A stretch of DNA of 64,000 bases from Metridium senile (GCA_949775045.1 OX459110.1:9288470-9352469), one strand, 5' to 3'. Shown: positions 1 through 11,214, counted from the stretch's first letter. Notes: generated from the sequence alone by a model not told the origin. Numbers and translations: made by a program.

Positions 1-160
1 ATTCATTCATTCATTTATTCTTTGGCTCATCCATTCATTCATTCATTCATTCATTCATTTATTCTTTGGCTCATCCATTCATTTGCCCTATTCATTCTTT
101 ATGCTCGTTAATGTTTCCATTTATCCATCCATTCATTCATTTATCTGTCTTAACATTGTG
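1..160. repeat. ATTC tetranucleotide microsatellite
   Basis: The window opens in runs of ATTC broken by a short spacer (tttattctttggctcatc) that itself occurs twice, followed by a degenerate tail near 130-150. It is a compound microsatellite lying in what is probably an intron of the parvin gene that follows. No coding potential is seen. Confidence 0.85.
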
Positions 161-324
161 CAGTTCTTTTGACGACAACATCTAACATTCAAAGTTATAT
201 TTACAATTTCTATGGGATATACTTGCACTCTATCTTTACATTATGATAGCAGTTCTTCTGATAACAAAATTCGCCATTAAAACTTTATTGATACACGCAA
301 TTTCCATGGGATATATACCGAATC

Positions 325-464
325 GAAATATGGCATCCAATTTTAATAACTATTGTTCTTGACTGGCTAGCCTCATGTTCACATTGAAACACAATGGAGT
401 TTTCACATGTGTTCGAGGCTAGCCAGTTAAGAACAATAGTTATCAAAATTGGACGCCATATTTC
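325..464. mobile_element. MITE family A, complete short copy
   Basis: About 140 bp with terminal inverted repeats of roughly 50 bp. The left arm starts gaaatatggcatccaatttt and runs into ggctagcctc; the right arm is its near-exact reverse complement ending ccatatttc. The arms leave only about 40 bp between them, so the element would form a long hairpin and codes for nothing. Related copies lie at 904-1040 and, with one arm amplified, at 6769-7766. No clear target duplication could be placed. Confidence 0.85.
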
Positions 465-642
465 AATAGACCCTTTTAGCTCTGTATGCAAATTGCACAT
501 TTCAGACCACATGACATTCCCTTGAGAGTTGTTCTTTTATGTCAAGTATGAAAATATTTGTGCATAACAAATGATTAAATCCAAAGGGAATGAAAACTTG
601 CTTTGAAGTGGGTAAATAAACATTGAAGCTGAATGGGTCTAT
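465..642. mobile_element. MITE family C, diverged copy
   Basis: Begins aatagacccttttagctctg and ends gggtctatt, and its left half matches the reverse complement of the 3' half of the element at 3272-3451 (shared blocks around ttcagaccacatg and ttcccttgagag). It directly abuts the family A MITE. Ends are approximate because the arms are diverged. Confidence 0.5.
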
Positions 643-714
643 TTGGTGTATGCTCGCCCTCTAAAATGCTCCTTAACATTTATTATGATAACAGTTCTTG
701 TTGTTATTCGTCAG

Positions 715-3700
715 AGGTCCATTCTAAAGATACAGTTTCCATACTTCATCTGCTTGTTGCTTTGGCAAGACACTATAACTGCAGGCAAAAACTGACTCCT
801 AATGTACAAATCAATACAATGGTTGTGCAGGTAATTTTGTGCTTTCAAATACTCTGTATTTTGATATAGACATGAGTGTTTCACTTGGAAATATGCCAAA
901 CCAAAATATGCATCCAATTTTAATAACTATTGTTTTTGACTGGCTAGCCTCACATACATGTGAAAACTTAATTGTGTTTCAACATGAACACAAGGCTAGC
1001 CAGTTAAGAAAAAAAGTTTTTAAAATTGGACGTCATATGTTGATTTTGTCTATACTCTACTCTTAAATTCCATACAAAACTATATTTGGGATACAAGTGG
1101 TATATTTTCCAAATCTTCAGTAATAAATTAAATATGATGATAAGTATATAATAATTTAAATCACACAGCGGTTTGAAGATATAAAGTTAATCTTTTCGTG
1201 ATAAAAAATATAATGCACTTTTTTGTGCGCACTAGTCAGTAGTGAAGTATACAATCATGTAGTTTACCACTTGACGATAAACTTTATAACTTCGTGCCAC
1301 TGTGTAATAGCCTCTGTATTAAATACATATATAATATAATATATACTCTGCATTCACAAGTAATTTTACAATTCTGTTGTAGAAAAAGAATGGAATGCTA
1401 AATACACATATAATTTAATATATACTCTGTATTCAAAAGTATTTTATAATCTTGTTGTAGAAAAAGAATGGAATGCTTATACCTCAAAGAGTTATAGAGG
1501 AAATCACTGGACCAGATGAAGAGTAAGTTGAATAATGTGTGCATGTGTGTTATAGTTATATGATAAGTTGTAAATGTATATTGTGAGTTATAAATGCTTT
1601 GTCCAGTTTTTTTAAAAACAAAATGAAGCTTTCTCAAGTTTAATTACTAGTTATTGTTATACTAAATCATTAATGTTCAAGTGCTGATTCAACTGTTTTC
1701 TTTTTCAGCATGTTGGATGGGAAACCAGGTAAGCATCAATTGATAGATGCTTGTGCAAATGGCATAATATAATTATACCATGTTATTGAGGGTTATAAAT
1801 CTATGTCCAAGTAGAATACAATACATGTATTGTACTGTAGTGTATTGTTCTATATTGTGTGTATTGTATTGTCTTCTATTGTCGTTCAATTGTTACTTGA
1901 ACATGGATTTACAACCTTATTGAGGATATAATGGAAGGTAGATGATGGACAAAAAGGACTACACATGGTTGTTGGAGCGTAGGTTTCCTTGTGGAAAAAA
2001 AATAGAAATAAGTGATGATTATTATTATTATTACAATAATAAAATTGTTATTCTTTTCTAGAAAGAGATGCTTTTGATGCTCTGTTTGACAATGCCCCAG
2101 ACAAGTTAGGTGTTGTGAAAAAGGTGAGACTAGTAGCAGAAGAAAAGGACACATACAATGTATCTATATTACAGGCATTAGCACTTTTGATTTTCACAAT
2201 AATACACTTCTGCAAAGATTCATGTAGTTTGTAGATTATTTCAAATTGTAATATTCTTTATTGTGTTTTAGTCTTTACAAGGATTCGTCAATAGACACCT
2301 GAACAAGTTGAACCTGGAGGTGACTGATCTAGATACACAGGTACTGCAAAATGAATAATAGATCAATGAATAGATGAATGAATGAATAAGTGGATGAATG
2401 AAGCAACAAATGAATGAATGAGTGGATGGATGAGTGGATGGATGAATCAATCAATGACTGAGTGGATGAATGGATGAGTACTTTTATTGAACTTTGTCCG
2501 AAGACAGGATCACACAAAATCATAACCAATTACTGTGTGTCCAAGTACATAGATGAATGAGTAAATGGATGAATAAATGAGTGGATGGAGGGATGTGTAA
2601 ACCAATGAATGAGTGAATGATTGAATAAGTAAGTGGATGAATGAGTAAATGGATGAATAAATGAGTGGATGGAGGGATGTGTAAACCAATGAATGAGTGA
2701 ATGATTGAATAAGTAAGTGGATGGATGAATAAATGGATGAATGAAAAAGTGAATTGATGAAAGAATAAAGAAATAGATACATGTAATGTAAATAAAAAGC
2801 ATACTGAATGAAATGAATATTGTGTCAGGAATAAATAAATGAAAAGTAAAAAGTGAGTAGCACTACTAGCATTTTTTTATGGTCAATGATTTCATTAATG
2901 AATCGCATTCCATTTCAGTTCCATGATGGTGTGTTCTTCATCTTTCTGCTTGGTCTTCTGGAAGGGTTTTTCGTTCCTCTTTACCAGTTTCATGTTACTC
3001 CAGTCAATGAAGACCACAAGGTCAGACAGTAATCCAATTGTTTGCTTCTATTTAAATTAGAAACATTTATTGATTTATAATGAGATGCACATTTGCTGAT
3101 ATGTCAATATGCATTTATCATTAAGCAGCTAATAGACCTTTTTTTTTAATTATCTTGCGCACGCAAACTTGTACAAATTCTACTGATGAAGGCTAAAGAT
3201 TTAGCCGAAACGTCTAATTGTAAATCATCAAATTTAGTCAGAGACAACCGAATTCGTTTGTAAAAAAAGCTTATAGACCTCTTTGCCTAGTTCCTTGTTT
3301 GTTGTCCCATTTCAGATCACATGATTCTATCCTTGAAAATTGTTTCTTTCACATGTAAATGATATAACACGTTCATCATAAAAGTGCAATTCTCAAGGGA
3401 ACACATGGTCTGAATTGGGCAATTTTCATACGGAGGTAAAGAGGTCTATTGTAAGGAAATGCCTGGGAAACCTTGGTCTGATTCATAGTGCTTTTGTTTT
3501 ATTAAGTCAGTGTAAGGCTTGCTGGCATTTGCATATATATGATAGCCTGCTTTTTGAGTATTAAAGGTTTTTAATGGCTAAAAAATGAAGCAAAGGGTGA
3601 ACATATGAAAAGCATATTACACATGTAAGTATTTTAAAAGATAACCAGGTTGTTTGTTCTCCTTGCAAGCCTGGGAGGTACTTGACTTGGTTTTGAATAT

Positions 3701-4645
3701 GGATATGCCGCCAGATGTCTAAAACCTATTCCAGTATTGTGTGTACTATATACAGTATGACTGGCCAATCTTTATGGGATATAATTTCCCATACAGATAG
3801 GGTGCAAATACTGTATAGTACTTATGAAATTCCAACGTTAGTTCTTTCATATTTCACTAAAATTGTCAAGATAAAAGTAAACCTGGTCGAGAAAATTCAA
3901 GTTAAAACTTACGCAAATCAGGATGAATCTGTATGAGATTTACAGCACGCAAAAATAATTTCTTTTATTAAATTATCATGATTAATTATTCATAAGTTTT
4001 ATAAGTTTTTTTATTGATATGTCTAACAATGTGTTTATATTTTAGAGACAAAATGTTGAGCTGGCTTTAGATTTGATGAAGGACAGTGGACTGAAGTTTT
4101 ATGCTAAAACAGATGGTTAGTATTAAACTGTATGCATGGTGACCATCTGTCTGTCTATCTGCATTACAATTTGCAAGTCAATTTGTCTGTCTGAATTATA
4201 GCCTGTCTATCTGTCTGGTGTTTTGTTTTTTTCTTTGTGTTTTCTTTTTTTGGCTTTGTTTCCTTGTGTGTGTGTTTATGTTAAATTGTCTGTCAGTCAG
4301 TCACTGTGCTTATCTACTTCTCTGTCTGTCTGTTATGCTGGTAAAACATTCAAGAACATGAAACTATCACACCAGGACCTGTCTGTCTGTCTTTTTGTCT
4401 GTCTGTCTGTTTGTCTTTCTGTATGTCTGTCTTTGTGTCTGTCTGTTTACCACCACCACCTGCCTGTTGGTCAGCCTCTCTCTACAATCCTAATCTCTGT
4501 CTGTCTGTCTGTCTCTCTGTCTGTCGATCTGTCTGTCCACCACTAAAAGTGTTTCATTATCATTGTAGATATCATGAAGAAAGACCTCAAGTCAACCCTT
4601 AGGATTGTGTACAGTTTATTTCAAAAATACAAACATCTTAAATAG
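715..4645 (+). CDS. parvin: Parvin, 3' eight coding exons (end of CH1 plus CH2)
   Basis: Parvins are actin-binding focal-adhesion adaptors; in the ILK-PINCH-parvin complex the CH2 domain binds ILK and paxillin LD motifs on the cytoplasmic side of integrins. Eight exons can be read in one continuous frame: 715-830, 1461-1522, 1709-1728 (a 20-nt microexon), 2062-2123, 2272-2340, 2919-3020, 4046-4115 and 4569-4645 (stop TAG). They encode 191 residues. The first exon gives the end of CH1 (HSKDTVSILHLLVALARHY, then VVQ). The linker EEITGPDE is followed by CH2, recognisable from DAFDALFDNAPDKLGVVKK, FVNRHLNKLNLEVTDLDTQ, LLGLLEGFFVPLYQFHVTP and DLKSTLRIVYSLFQKY, all close to vertebrate alpha-parvin as I know it. 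Every junction has GT/AG; phases agree throughout. Upstream exons are not visible in 1-714 and must lie before the window. The frame has no breaks, so it is probably a working gene. Confidence 0.93.
904..1040. mobile_element. MITE family A, second short copy
   Basis: Same family as 325-464: atgcatccaattttaataac ... ggctagcctc on the left and aaggctagccagttaagaa ... attggacgtcat on the right, with a central acatgtg/cacatg segment. It lies in the parvin intron after the 715-830 exon. Right arm is a little diverged. Confidence 0.8.
1321..1477. repeat. Tandem duplication of a parvin intron/exon boundary
   Basis: Two adjacent copies of about 78 bp (1321-1399 and 1400-1477). Each holds AT-rich intron sequence, the acceptor tgttgtag and the first 17-19 nt of the exon (aaaaagaatggaatgct). 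Only the second copy continues into the open frame of the 1461-1522 exon; from the first copy the reading soon reaches a stop (ataatttaa). The upstream acceptor is therefore a decoy left by a recent duplication. Confidence 0.85.
2345..2790. repeat. GATG/AATG tetranucleotide-rich tandem array in a parvin intron
   Basis: Degenerate runs of gaatgaatgagtggatgg with a longer duplicated block of about 83 bp (copies near 2560-2640 and 2643-2722). It fills most of the intron between the exons ending 2340 and starting 2919. Apparent reading frames here on the other strand are repeat translations. Confidence 0.85.
3182..3214 (+). ncRNA. Hammerhead-ribozyme-like core motif
   Basis: The segment reads CTGATGA (3183-3189), a perfect six-base-pair stem GGCTAA/TTAGCC with loop AGAT, then GAAACGTC (3207-3214). 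CUGAUGA, a closing stem II, GAAA and a GUC cleavage triplet in this order are the conserved core of type I hammerhead ribozymes, as described in Penelope-like elements and other animal retroelements. Stem III would be only AC/GU without a loop, and one extra A separates CUGAUGA from stem II, so self-cleavage is unproven. Upstream tacaa and downstream ttgta could form part of stem I. It lies in the parvin intron 3021-4045, probably as part of a retroelement remnant. Confidence 0.45.
3272..3451. mobile_element. MITE family C
   Basis: Terminal inverted repeats atagacctctttgcct (left) and aggtaaagaggtctat (right) enclose about 180 bp with no coding frame. A diverged relative lies at 465-642. It is inserted in the parvin intron between the exons ending 3020 and starting 4046. 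Confidence 0.7.
4140..4545. repeat. CTGT microsatellite in last parvin intron
   Basis: Long imperfect runs of (CTGT)n, densest at 4378-4445 and 4496-4535, just upstream of the last parvin exon (4569). Open frames on this strand through the repeat are artefacts of its low complexity. Confidence 0.9.
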
Positions 4646-5602
4646 TAACTCTATTATATGATACAGTACATAAAGTGCATACCATAAACCTGGGTTCAAA
4701 CATGAGTGAGAACCATGAATCCCAGGCATATGAGGCTTGTGGGTGTCTTTTTAATGTGTGCCTGCCATGCCATTTTCACCTCACTATAAAACAAAGCAAA
4801 TTTTATTGCGGTTACACTGCAATTTTTGGAGCAGCTTGTCAGTCGCGTTAAGTGGAGTTTGGCTTTACTTTTCGCAACTTGCAATGCCATTGCATAGTGT
4901 ATCACACCTCCAGCAACTTGTGTCACAACAGATTTGCAAGACAAGTTTCTGAAGAAAATTCACAGTGTAACAGCATATTAACAGCTTGACTACTCAAAAT
5001 GACTGCTCAAATGCTCAAAATGACTGCTTAACTGCTCAAAATGGGATGATTGGTCACCAGAATCATCCACCCCTGCGGATGGCTATCTTCAGTGCTAAGA
5101 ATAATAGTAATTTGTTTCATGTTTTATGATTAATTGTAAATTTAAGATACTGTTTATGGTGTGCACTTTATGTCAATGAATGTAATTTTATTGTAATATC
5201 TTTTCTTTACTTGCTTAAATCAAACTTTGATTTCAAAGCTTGGTTTAAAAACTCAGAATTAATATGGACAAATTGTTCCCAAAAGGAGTTTCCTGCCAAC
5301 AAGAACATCGTCAGATTTTTCAAACCAATTAAATTGTAATATAGCAAAATATATAGATATTAATATTTTTTTTGTATTGTTACCAGCATTTACTCAAATG
5401 CTTGCCTGTGCAAAAACTCAGGGTACCGAAAACTTTAAATATTTTATAAATCCAAAATATCAGTACATACTGCAGTTTCTATGATGCAGTGCATCATGGG
5501 ATAGATTGGGTGTATTGTCTTGTGTTGTAGTTCAGCCATACTCCAATACAGAGCATGATTGAGTCCCAATCCCACTCTTCCGAAACTTTAAAATGTTTTT
5601 GC
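4646..5602. other. Parvin 3' untranslated/downstream region
   Basis: This AT-rich stretch follows the parvin stop codon and should contain its 3' UTR. A clear AATAAA is not found close to the stop, and the transcript end cannot be placed. A short threefold repeat (aaatgactgct) lies near 4997-5042. No other gene or RNA was recognised. Confidence 0.5.
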
Positions 5603-5829
5603 AATAGACCTTTTTACTGTTCACGTCCACAACCTAAGCCTCGATAGCATGTAATATATTCTTTACAATTTGACTACAGCCTGTGGAATTTTGAAGTGTT
5701 TCAATTAGCTTTGATTGTTTGATAATGTGCACATTCCTTAAATTACCACGAGCTGTAATCAAATTGTAAATAATATATTACACGCTATTGAGGCTGAGGT
5801 TGTTGACGTGAACTGTCACAAAGTCTATT
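5603..5829. mobile_element. MITE family B, copy 1
   Basis: Inverted arms of about 78 bp: left aatagacctttttactgttc ... acaatttgactacagc, right gctgtaatcaaattgtaaat ... gaactgtcacaaagtctatt. The arms are about 85-90 percent alike by eye. No coding capacity. A second copy sits at 38735-38920. Confidence 0.85.
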
Positions 5830-6768
5830 ATGTGAACCCTCTAACTCTTTTCTATAAAAATATTATACACCCTTTCCGAGAAAATTTATCACCCGTGAAA
5901 AGCACACAAGGGTGTATTGTCTTGCTTGGGTATTGAATATATTGTGTGTAATGAATAATATAAAATACCAAACATTGGTGCTATTCAACTATGTAATATT
6001 ACATCAAATAAATGCTTTCAATATTTTCTACATTTTATAGAAATAAAACTTAATGTATTTTTATAATTAAAGTCTAGTCGTATTGTTATAAATCACTTTT
6101 TTAACTTCTCAGTGTATTTTGCCAGACAAAGTAATTGAGAGACTTGCACTCGCTACCTCTACGTTAAATATTTTAGCACACAAGCTGCAATCTTGACAAA
6201 AACCAAGTGAGACAACTGCTTTGAAAATGGGACATTAGTCTTATACCGTAAAGCATGTGATTTTTTCCCCCTCCCTTCCCCAGAGGGCCTGATACTCAGG
6301 CTATTGTTAAAGCCACTCCCCCTCCCATCACTACACAATGTTGGCCTGGCAGTCATCAAGAAATCATGCATGTTAACTGAAAACCAACATTGCATGGAGG
6401 GGGAGGGGTGGATTATAGCGAAAATGTATACAGGTAAATTAAGATAAAAATAGAGAAAACCGTAAAAGTGTCTCACTAGTTTCTGCCAAGATTGTAGCTC
6501 ACATTCTAATTTTTTGTTATAAGAATATTTGTGCCAATACGTTTCATGGTTTGGCCATGATATACAATGAAAATCACTAGTCAAAAAGAGTGGTCAAACG
6601 TCCTTTGAAAATTTATCTTGGAGTTTTTTTTTACCAAAGGTTTGACCAGAAGCGTACAAAATACAAGACAGGATTTCAAACGAACATTTTCCCTCTCAGT
6701 AGTGATTTTGATAGTATGTATTTCATCAGAAACATGATTTGTTGTTATTATCCACTAAATTATGGTGA
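5830..6768. other. Intergenic AT-rich DNA, no gene recognised
   Basis: Contains a dispersed repeat block at 6089-6175 (aaatcacttttttaac ... ctacctctacgttaaatatt) that recurs at 32334-32416 in the 4E-BP intron, and a G/C-run inverted segment around 6260-6415. A 141-codon open frame on the minus strand at 6159-6584 has no recognisable domain and overlaps these repeats, so I do not call it a gene. Confidence 0.5.
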
Positions 6769-7766
6769 CCAATTTGAATAATTATTACACTGGACTGACT
6801 AGCCTCTCATGCACGTATATTGTTCTGGACTCACTAGCCTCTCGAGCTCATGCATCAGGTGACACTGAATCAAAATATGGTGACCAATTTGAATAATTAT
6901 TGTTCTGGACTGACTAGCCTCTCATACATGTATACTGAATCAAAATATGGCGACCAATTTGAATAACTATTGTTCTGGACTGACTAGCCTCTCATACATG
7001 TATACTGAATCAAAATATGGCGACCAATTTGAATAACTATTGTTCTGGACTGACTAGCCCTCTCATACATGTATACTGAATCAAAATATGGTGACCAATT
7101 TGAATAACTATTGTTCTTGACTGACTAGCCTCTCATACATGTATACTGAATCAAAATATGGTGACCAATTTGAATAACTATTGTTCTGGACTGACTAGCC
7201 CTCTCATACATGTATACTGAATCAAAATATGGTGACCAATTTGAATAACTATTGTTCTGGACTGGCTAGCCCTCTCATACATGTATACTGAATCAAAATA
7301 TGGTGACCAATTTGAATAATTATTGTTCTGGACTGGCTAGCCCTCTCATACATGTATACTGAATCAAAATATGGTGACCAATTTGAATAATTATTGTTCT
7401 GGACTGGCTAGCCTCTCATCCATGTACACTGAATCAAAATATGGTGACCAATTTGAATAACTATTGTTCTTGACTGACTAGCCCTCTCATACATGTACAC
7501 TGAATCAAAATATGGTGACCAATTTGAATAATTATAGTTCTGGACTGACTAGCCTCTCATACATGTACACTGAATCAAAATATGGCGACCAATTTGAATA
7601 ACTATTGTTCTGGACTGACTTAATCAAACTGTGGTGACTAATTTGAATATACTTTTGTTCTTGACTGCATGTCTAGCCTCATTTACATGTGTAAACATAA
7701 CTATCGTTTTCACATGCAGGCATGAGAGGCTAGTCCATCCAGAACAATAATTGGCATGGTAACCAT
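6769..7766. mobile_element. MITE family A with one arm amplified into a tandem array
   Basis: About 12 copies of a 69-70 bp unit run to 7624; each unit reads ggtgaccaatttgaataact, then attgttctggactgactagc, then ctctcatacatgtatactga. The unit equals the terminal arm of MITE family A. After the array comes a single opposite arm (7625-7766: central acatgtg/cacatg, then gagaggctagtccatccagaacaataattggcatggtaacc by parts). So the whole block is one element whose left arm was copied many times. It ends about 17 bp from the stop codon of the VWA gene. Confidence 0.8.
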
Positions 7767-7782
7767 AGATGATTTTCATGTA

Positions 7783-8504
7783 TTAGCCTACACCACCAAG
7801 AGCCCCTCTCTGTCTGCCCGAGGGATCCCCCCCTAAGATATTACTACTCCATTGTGAAAGAGATCTGGGTATGAGTTTGACAACTAGTACCAGTCCATTG
7901 ATATCTTCAACGCGGTACATATGTGCATTTGGTGAGCTGGCCATCTTTGATAACTCTTCAATGCCATCTAGATACTCGCCTACTGCTATAACAAACACTT
8001 CAATCCCAGCTTGCTTTAGCCTCAAAGCCTTATCTATAGTCAAGTGTTTTTTGATATTTGACTGTCCATCAGTAACAATCAAAGCCCTCTTAAAACTACC
8101 ATCTCGTGAGCCATATTTGGAATCCTCAAACATCTTATAACACGTATCCAGTGCATCCTGGGTATTAGTTTTGCCGCCAGTTCGATTGAGCATGCGCAGT
8201 TGTTTACCAGCTGTTCCACTGTTTGTGAAGTTAAGCGCGATGTTTCCTTTGGTCGCTATGGTGATAACGCCATGTCGTGACGCTGGTTTTGACTTGGCAA
8301 CCATTTGACTGATGGCTTCTAGTCCTCGCTTAAACTGTAATTCGCTGATTGAACTGGACGAATCGATGATGTAAACTACGTCAAAGTAATTGAATAACTG
8401 TCTTTTGTTTCGATGCGTTGACGCCAGATCTTCATAGCTTGGATTGAGAAAGAATCTTTCGAACTTCTCAGCTGTTTCTTGAGGCGATGGTATTTGCTGC
8501 AAAT
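7783..8504 (-). CDS. Secreted von Willebrand factor A-domain protein, VWA exon
   Basis: This exon encodes about 240 residues with a complete VWA domain, a Rossmann-like fold used for metal-dependent protein binding, as in collagen VI-like and matrilin-like extracellular proteins. The MIDAS site is intact: VYIIDSSSSIS supplies D-x-S-x-S, GGKTNTQDAL the threonine, and ALIVTDGQS the aspartate. A furin-type RNKR site lies just before the domain. The acceptor ttgcaacag precedes 8504, and the incoming phase (one base) fits the signal-peptide exon at 15967-16057, giving E-D-L-Q-Q-I-P across the join. The stop is TAA at 7783-7785, next to an amplified MITE, so the last 10-15 residues (GRQRGALGGVG) may be recently altered. 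A single VWA domain with little else suggests a short secreted protein of about 270 residues. Confidence 0.82.
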
Positions 8505-9546
8505 CTGTTGCAAAAAGAACCTTAAATGAGCGATAAAATAACAGTAACTATTCCAGTGAAATATGAATTAATTGTGGTGCTTATACCCAGGGGGATGGGG
8601 AGGGGGTGTACTTACACCTTACATCCCGGAAAAGCAAGATAGAGTACTAATGCGACGTCAAGGCGAAAATGATGATCGTTAATTGAAAAGATGTTTTCAT
8701 TTGCCCCAGGTCTCGGGCAAAAGCTACACAGACGAAATATTTGTTTGGGAGAATTGTGGAGCTAGAATAAAAAATCGTGACATATTTTATATTTTGTAGT
8801 TCCATCTCCAGCTGAATGAGCAACATGTGGTCGACCTTAATCCCTTGATTACTTCGTAGATCAAAAATTATATATAGCTTATCTCAAGAAGGTCGGCTAT
8901 TTTTGCAAATTAAATCTATCAGATGACCAAGTATAACTTACGGCTTAAAGCCTATTGTGGCTATTGAGAACGGTGAGTTGGCAGATGTACTTTATCTCTT
9001 CTTTAAATATTTTGTAGCTACTCCACTCGAATGACAGCTTTGTTAGTCCATACTAAGGGCGGCCAGTTTGACTTTTGAGGGGGGGAGGGGGGAGATTTTT
9101 TTGTGCTAGATATTTTGTTCCCCACTGATGAGCAAGCCAGATATTTTTAAAAGTAAAATAGTCTGCCCCTAATCTAATATCGATCAACTAAATTTATCGA
9201 TAAGCACTTCGATAGATTTAATGAAATATAAAACTGACTAACTAGTCTATTAACTCACTGAAGACAGTGGTGCACTAATGATCTAATATTTACTGCAATG
9301 AAAGATGAATCGATAAATGTCATCGAGAAGATTAATTGTAGGAATTAAGACTATAACCTTGACCACAATGAGTGTCACTTGACCATACAAGACTACAGCT
9401 GGTGCAATTACTGACCACGTAAATGGAGTTGTAGATTGAAGAGGGTGCACTTATGTACATGGTACCCTTATGACTGACTGACTGTAACAATAATGAATGT
9501 ACTCAGTGAATGCCTGTATGTATTCAAAGATGACTCGATTGACTGA
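8505..9546. other. VWA gene intron, proximal part
   Basis: No exon was recognised. Around 9050-9175 a segment with ggggggaggggggag and tctgccccta resembles the G-run MITE at 11794-12039 but its arms are poor. Otherwise unstructured AT-rich sequence. Confidence 0.45.
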
Positions 9547-9568
9547 TACTGATTGGTTGGTTGGCTGG

Positions 9569-9646
<78 letters not shown>

Positions 9647-9830
9647 AATTGATTGATTGCTTGCTGGCTGGCTTGTATGCTTGATTGATTGATTGGTTGG
9701 TTAATTGATTGATTGCTTGCTGGCTGGCTTGTATGCTTGCTTGCTTGCTTGCTTGCTTGATTGATTGATTGGTTGGTTTGTTGGTTTGTTGGTTTACTGG
9801 TTTGTTGGTTAGCGGATTAAATTAAATGAA
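9547..9830. repeat. TTGA microsatellite cluster
   Basis: An uninterrupted (TTGA)n tract near 9570-9642 is followed by two copies of a block ttgattgcttgctggctggcttgtatgcttg and a (TTGC)n/(TTGG)n tail. Repeat expansion with local duplication; non-coding. Confidence 0.9.
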
Positions 9831-9938
9831 TAAACAAATATAGAAAGGAATGACCCTGACTGACTGACATTCGTATTGAGCTCCTAAAATATAAAACCGT
9901 GATGAGTAACCATTGACCTTCCATCACTTAGTCCCCGT

Positions 9939-10202
9939 ACATACACCTATTTCAATAAACGTTGTCCATCTGGAAGGGTTGATCTGAGACCGATAGGAAT
10001 TGTGGGAGCTCATTAAATTTCAAATAACTTGTTTTAATCACACTTGAATGGTGCTGAATTACAGGTAACAGTATTTCAGAAGTAAACATTAATATTCAAG
10101 CATATTATAATAGTGTATTTGCAGTTTAACGAGCTCCCACAATTCCTATCGGTCTCAGATCAACCATTCCAGATGGACAACGTTAATTGAAATAGGTGTA
10201 TA
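9939..10202. mobile_element. MITE with about 75-bp inverted arms
   Basis: Left arm starts tacacctatttcaataaacg and continues through gaccgataggaattgtggga; the right arm is its near-perfect reverse complement, ending aaataggtgtata. The middle (about 110 bp) is AT-rich and non-coding. High arm identity (about three mismatches seen) suggests recent activity. Confidence 0.88.
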
Positions 10203-10514
10203 TCTTACAGATACAATCTACTTGGAAATCTACATCATCACAAAAACAAATGCGCAAAAATGTCTGCACGCGTCTCAGTCGAAATCTCTTTGAGATCAGG
10301 AAACAATAACAAAAGCAACAGTTAAAAACTGCGCGCTTTGCATACGACTTAGAAGCGTGTAATTACAAATAGTCGTTAGTAAACGTACTGCATTGTACGC
10401 AGTTAGGACTTACGTTAAATAATCATGAACTAACGCACGTCTGAAACATCAAACCCTTTTGATATTGTACCAGTATAAATTACCTTACTCCAGTTTCACG
10501 TTATATATATCACC

Positions 10515-10987
10515 GCTGTACTATTTGACAAAAGGCACATTTGCACAGGCTAAGCCCCCGGAGAGGGGACTCCCGTACAAAATGGATAGGGGCGCGCGAC
10601 GGACCTTTTAGGGTCGAAAATAAGACCCTCGCGTACCTTTTAGGGTTTCGAACTGGCACCGTACCTTTTAGGGTCAGTTTTCGAACTTAAGTTTATACAT
10701 ATATACATCAATTTTAAATTTAAACAAATGTAAAATGTGGTCTTACCTTTTAGGGTTTGAAATCAGTATTTGAGTTCATTTATGCGTACCTTTTAGGGTC
10801 ATTTTCAAGAGCGTTCGTCGAGCACCCCTATTTTAAGGGAGAACCCCCCTGGGCCAAGCCTCGATTTGTTGTCAAAATATTCATAAGTTCCAATTAGCAA
10901 AGCATGAAAAAATGTTCTTGCTTAACAAGAGAAACACGTTTGAATTTACTGTCCTGTGCAAATGCACCTTTTGTCAAATAGTACAGC
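10515..10987. mobile_element. Outer MITE carrying a nested second element
   Basis: Arms gctgtactatttgacaaaag (10515 onward) and the reverse complement cttttgtcaaatagtacagc (to 10987) match over about 36 bp. Between them sits a separate G/C-rich element at 10551-10858, so the outer copy was the landing site of a later insertion. Confidence 0.8.
10551..10858. mobile_element. Inner element with repeated accttttagggt motifs
   Basis: Diverged inverted ends (agcccccggagaggggactc on the left, gaacccccctgggcc on the right) and, inside, six copies of the motif accttttagggt at irregular spacing (around 10602, 10637, 10666, 10745 and 10789, plus a partial). No coding frame. The motif spacing (about 30-80 bp) is unlike a simple tandem repeat. 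Confidence 0.65.
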
Positions 10988-11037
10988 TGTGCTGGATAAC
11001 ATGAAACTGGTCTCATTAGTTAGTTGCGTGCTACTGT

Positions 11038-11214
<177 letters not shown>

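Noticed and set aside
2268..2802. Overlapping minus-strand frames rich in Ser/His/Ile (SFIHPFIHSS)
   Set aside because: They are translations of the GATG/AATG repeat in a parvin intron on the opposite strand.
6159..6584. 141-codon minus-strand frame
   Set aside because: No domain, overlaps dispersed repeats, no splice or transcript signals; composition is like its surroundings.
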